A stretch of DNA of 11,457 nt from Solobacterium sp. (GTDB taxonomy: Bacteria > Bacillota_I > Bacilli_A > Erysipelotrichales > Erysipelotrichaceae). The number at the start of each line of letters is the position of its first letter. Position 1 is the stretch's first letter. The stretch covers positions 1 to 11,457 of the forward strand of contig JAFYGX010000188.1 of the NCBI GenBank assembly GCA_017543025.1, given 5' to 3'. The notes under the pieces were generated by a model. The model saw only the letters and a program-made list of their open reading frames with translations, was not told the origin of the DNA and did no database searches. A program made the translations under genes and the position numbers. Positions 9,508-11,457 of the stretch are shown here, in pieces.

Positions 9508-11049
9508 ATGGCAGACAAGATCATCGTGCTCGATTTCGGCAGTCAGTACAATCAGCTGATCGCAAGAAGGATCCGTGAATTCGGGGTTTATTCTGAACTG
9601 CATCCCGGCGACATGAAGTGTTCCGACATCCTGGCAATGGGGGATGTGAAGGGCATTATCTTTTCCGGCGGACCGAACTCCGTCTATGAAGAAGGTTCCC
9701 TGAAATGCGACCCGGAAATCTTCGATTGCGGCGTGCCGGTTCTCGGCATCTGCTATGGCATGCAGATGAGCCACTACATGCTGAAAGGAGAGGTAAGAAG
9801 CTCTGAAAAAAAGGAATATGGCAGGGCAGTGATTCATGTTGATCCGACCTCCCCGCTGTTTGCCGGCCTGGAAGAAGAACAGGTCGTATGGATGAGCCAT
9901 GGCGATCAGGTTTCTGTACTGGCAGAGGGCTTCCGGGGAATTGCGGCAAGCGGGACATGCCCGTATGCGGCTTCTGAAAATGAAGCACGGAAAATCTATA
10001 CGATGCAGTTCCATCCGGAAGTGCGAAACAGCGAACACGGCCTGGAAATGCTGCGGAACTTTGTCTTCCGTATCTGTAATGCAAAAGCAGACTGGACGAT
10101 GAAGGATTTCATTGAGACAAATGTGGAAAAGATCCGCGAAACGGTAGGGGATGACAAAGTACTGCTTGCATTGAGCGGTGGCGTGGACTCTTCGGTTGTA
10201 GCAGCGCTTCTGCATAAGGCAATCGGGCCGAATCTCTACTGCATGTTCATTGACCACGGACTTCTGCGCAAAGGTGAATCGGAATCCGTCATGGAGACGT
10301 TCGAACGGAACATGAAGCTCAATATCAGACGGATTGATGCGAGTGAACGCTTCCTTTCAAAGCTGAAAGGCGTGAGTGACCCGGAAGAAAAGCGAAAGAT
10401 CATCGGCGGTGAATTCATCTATACCTTCCGGGATGAAGTGGCAAGACTTCTTGCCGGCACGGATATCCGCTGGCTGGCCCAGGGAACCCTGTACACGGAT
10501 GTGATCGAATCCGGCACAAAGACAGCTCAGACGATCAAATCACATCATAATGTCGGCGGTCTGCCGGAAGATATGAATTTCAAACTGATTGAACCGCTGA
10601 ATACGTTATTTAAGGATGAAGTGCGCCAGCTGGGCATTGAGCTTGGGCTTCCGGAGGAGATGGTGTGGCGTCAGCCGTTCCCCGGCCCGGGCCTTGGCAT
10701 CCGGGTGCTTGGCGAGATCACACCGGAAAAACTGGAGATTGTCCGTGAATCGGATGCAATTCTGCGGGAAGAAATCCGCAGGGCAGGCCTGCAGCGTGAG
10801 ATATGGCAGTACTTTACCTGTCTTCCGGATATTCACAGCGTTGGCGTCATGGGAGATCAGAGAACCTATGACTATACGGTAGTGGTGCGTGCAGTAACTT
10901 CAATCGATGGCATGACGGCAGACTGGGCACGTATTCCGTATGATGTTCTGAATGTTATTTCCACACGTATTGTCAATGAAGTAAAGCATGTGAACCGCGT
11001 CTGCCTGGATATCACATCCAAACCTCCGGGAACGATCGAATGGGAGTGA
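9508..11049 (+). CDS. guaA: GMP synthase (glutamine-hydrolysing)
   Basis: GMP synthase aminates XMP to GMP with ATP and glutamine, the last step of de novo guanine nucleotide synthesis. Taken from 9508 it has 513 residues, the same length as the Bacillus enzyme. Starting at 9499 would add only MHS. The class I glutaminase domain (about 1-190) has the nucleophile Cys82 in GICYGMQ and His169 and Glu171 in FHPEV. The ATP pyrophosphatase domain (about 200-390) has the P-loop SGGVDSS (223-229). The C-terminal dimerisation domain (about 391-513) includes [14 protein letters not shown] and ends in the family-typical KPPGTIEWE. The gene follows pyrG by 8 nt and is closed by a strong terminator at 11139, so pyrG-guaA forms a two-gene operon for glutamine-dependent nucleotide amination. 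No guanine riboswitch is visible before it. Confidence 0.98.
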   Translation: MADKIIVLDFGSQYNQLIARRIREFGVYSELHPGDMKCSDILAMGDVKGIIFSGGPNSVYEEGSLKCDPEIFDCGVPVLGICYGMQMSHYMLKGEVRSSEKKEYGRAVIHVDPTSPLFAGLEEEQVVWMSHGDQVSVLAEGFRGIAASGTCPYAASENEARKIYTMQFHPEVRNSEHGLEMLRNFVFRICNAKADWTMKDFIETNVEKIRETVGDDKVLLALSGGVDSSVVAALLHKAIGPNLYCMFIDHGLLRKGESESVMETFERNMKLNIRRIDASERFLSKLKGVSDPEEKRKIIGGEFIYTFRDEVARLLAGTDIRWLAQGTLYTDVIESGTKTAQTIKSHHNVGGLPEDMNFKLIEPLNTLFKDEVRQLGIELGLPEEMVWRQPFPGPGLGIRVLGEITPEKLEIVRESDAILREEIRRAGLQREIWQYFTCLPDIHSVGVMGDQRTYDYTVVVRAVTSIDGMTADWARIPYDVLNVISTRIVNEVKHVNRVCLDITSKPPGTIEWE

Positions 11050-11138
11050 AATATTTTATCCCAGGGCACAGCAGAATATCCTGCAGGGGTAAACTGAATT
11101 ATCCTGAGACGAAAGAAAAACATAACTGAAAGTAGATG

Positions 11139-11167
11139 AAGGCCTTGCGATATCGCAGGGCCTTTTT
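11139..11167 (+). terminator. Rho-independent terminator of the pyrG-guaA operon
   Basis: AAGGCCTTGCG (11139-11149) pairs with CGCAGGGCCTT (11154-11164) with one T-G pair and a 4-nt ATAT loop. A five-T run (11163-11167) and an AT-rich stretch follow. It sits 89 nt after the guaA stop. The 89-nt gap itself holds no gene. Confidence 0.9.
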
Positions 11168-11169
11168 AT

Positions 11170-11374
11170 TGTTTACGGCCTTCCGGTTAACTGCAAAAAC
11201 TCTTGTCATATGACCCTGCGCGGGTCGGAGCAGGAAGATCCAGACGGTACCGGAAAGAACCTGAAAATGGCTTAACAAAGCGAAAAACAGATCTTGAAGA
11301 AAACAGAGAAAGCAACAGAGAAAACTCGCTAAGGGTTGTCAACAGAAAATGTACAAATGAAGAATGCACACTAT
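11170..11374. other. Non-coding stretch between two hairpins, with nested inverted repeats
   Basis: No convincing gene is visible. TTCCGGT (11181-11187) is complementary to ACCGGAA (11249-11255). Inside it, CTGC (11191-11194) can pair with GCAG (11230-11233), and inside that GACCC (11212-11216) pairs with GGGTC (11222-11226) around a 5-nt loop. Three nested stems could form one folded RNA, although stems this short can arise by chance. The stretch then becomes purine-rich (about 11280-11325). TTGTCA (11336-11341) with AAGAAT (11360-11365) at 18-nt spacing is a weak promoter candidate placed just before the next hairpin. The region may be a small RNA gene, a leader for a gene beyond the window, or spacer. 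Confidence 0.4.
11302..11323 (+). repeat. Short tandem repeat, two copies of AACAGAGAAA with a 12-nt period
   Basis: AACAGAGAAA occurs at 11302-11311 and 11314-11323, separated by GC. Related ACAGA words flank it at 11287 and 11342. The surrounding strand is strongly purine-rich. No function is recognised; it may be low-complexity drift or a binding array. Confidence 0.6.
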
Positions 11375-11409
11375 GAAAATCCGTTCTGTACAGGACGGGT
11401 TTTCTTTCG
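11375..11409. terminator. Long hairpin with T-rich flank near the window edge
   Basis: GAAAATCCGTTCT (11375-11387) pairs with AGGACGGGTTTTC (11392-11404) with two G-T pairs, around GTAC, which is itself self-complementary. TTTTCTTT (11400-11408, counting the arm) gives a terminator-like T tract on the plus strand, and the A-rich left arm gives one on the minus strand. It could end a transcript from either side, or attenuate a downstream gene that is not in the window. The remaining ~50 nt to the end show nothing I can name. Confidence 0.55.
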
Positions 11410-11457
11410 GGCTGGTTGTCATGATTATGAATCAGCTTCTGTAAGCTTCCATGGACC

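Noticed and set aside
11187..11369. A 60-codon minus-strand frame with a hydrophobic start, downstream of guaA
   Set aside because: It starts with GTG, has no clear ribosome binding site, and its Ser/Leu/Phe-rich composition is explained by the purine-rich plus strand.

Overview
The window looks like chromosome from a Bacillota (Firmicutes) bacterium, most likely of clostridial or erysipelotrichial type. The base composition is moderate, every gene lies on the plus strand, ribosome binding sites are strong (GAAAGGGG type), and intrinsic terminators are present. The glutamine synthetase is of the GSI-alpha kind found in Bacillus and clostridia. The glutamate synthase matches the clostridial version, and an ANTAR-domain regulator sits between the two, an arrangement known from clostridial nitrogen clusters. 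Genus cannot be read from the sequence.

Layout. (1) 2-5985 and on to 7436: a nitrogen-assimilation block. It holds the 3' two thirds of glnA, an ANTAR response-regulator-like gene 1 nt downstream, a 70-nt gap with two adjacent hairpins, and then gltB and gltD, which overlap by 1 nt (TAATG). (2) 7437-7900: a 464-nt intergenic region. Its first ~350 nt have no convincing gene. Its end carries a promoter-like sequence (TTGCAT, 17 nt, TATAAT) followed almost at once by a strong intrinsic terminator hairpin, and then the pyrG ribosome binding site. (3) 7901-11049: pyrG and guaA, separated by 8 nt. (4) 11050-11457: a clear terminator for pyrG-guaA, then ~200 nt of non-coding sequence with nested inverted repeats and a purine-rich stretch with a short tandem repeat, and then a second long hairpin near the window edge.

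How the genes work together. GlnA makes glutamine from glutamate, ammonia and ATP. GltBD moves the glutamine amide onto 2-oxoglutarate to regenerate glutamate. PyrG and GuaA spend glutamine amide nitrogen to make CTP and GMP. The window therefore groups production of glutamine with three of its major users. The ANTAR protein is the likely RNA-binding antiterminator that tunes the nitrogen genes.

All protein-coding genes here are recognisable core metabolic enzymes or a known regulator family. I found no new multi-gene system. The observations most worth checking are the ANTAR protein's degenerate receiver domain, the hairpins in front of gltB, and the attenuator-like pyrG leader, which lacks the GGGC transcript start known from the Bacillus pyrG mechanism.
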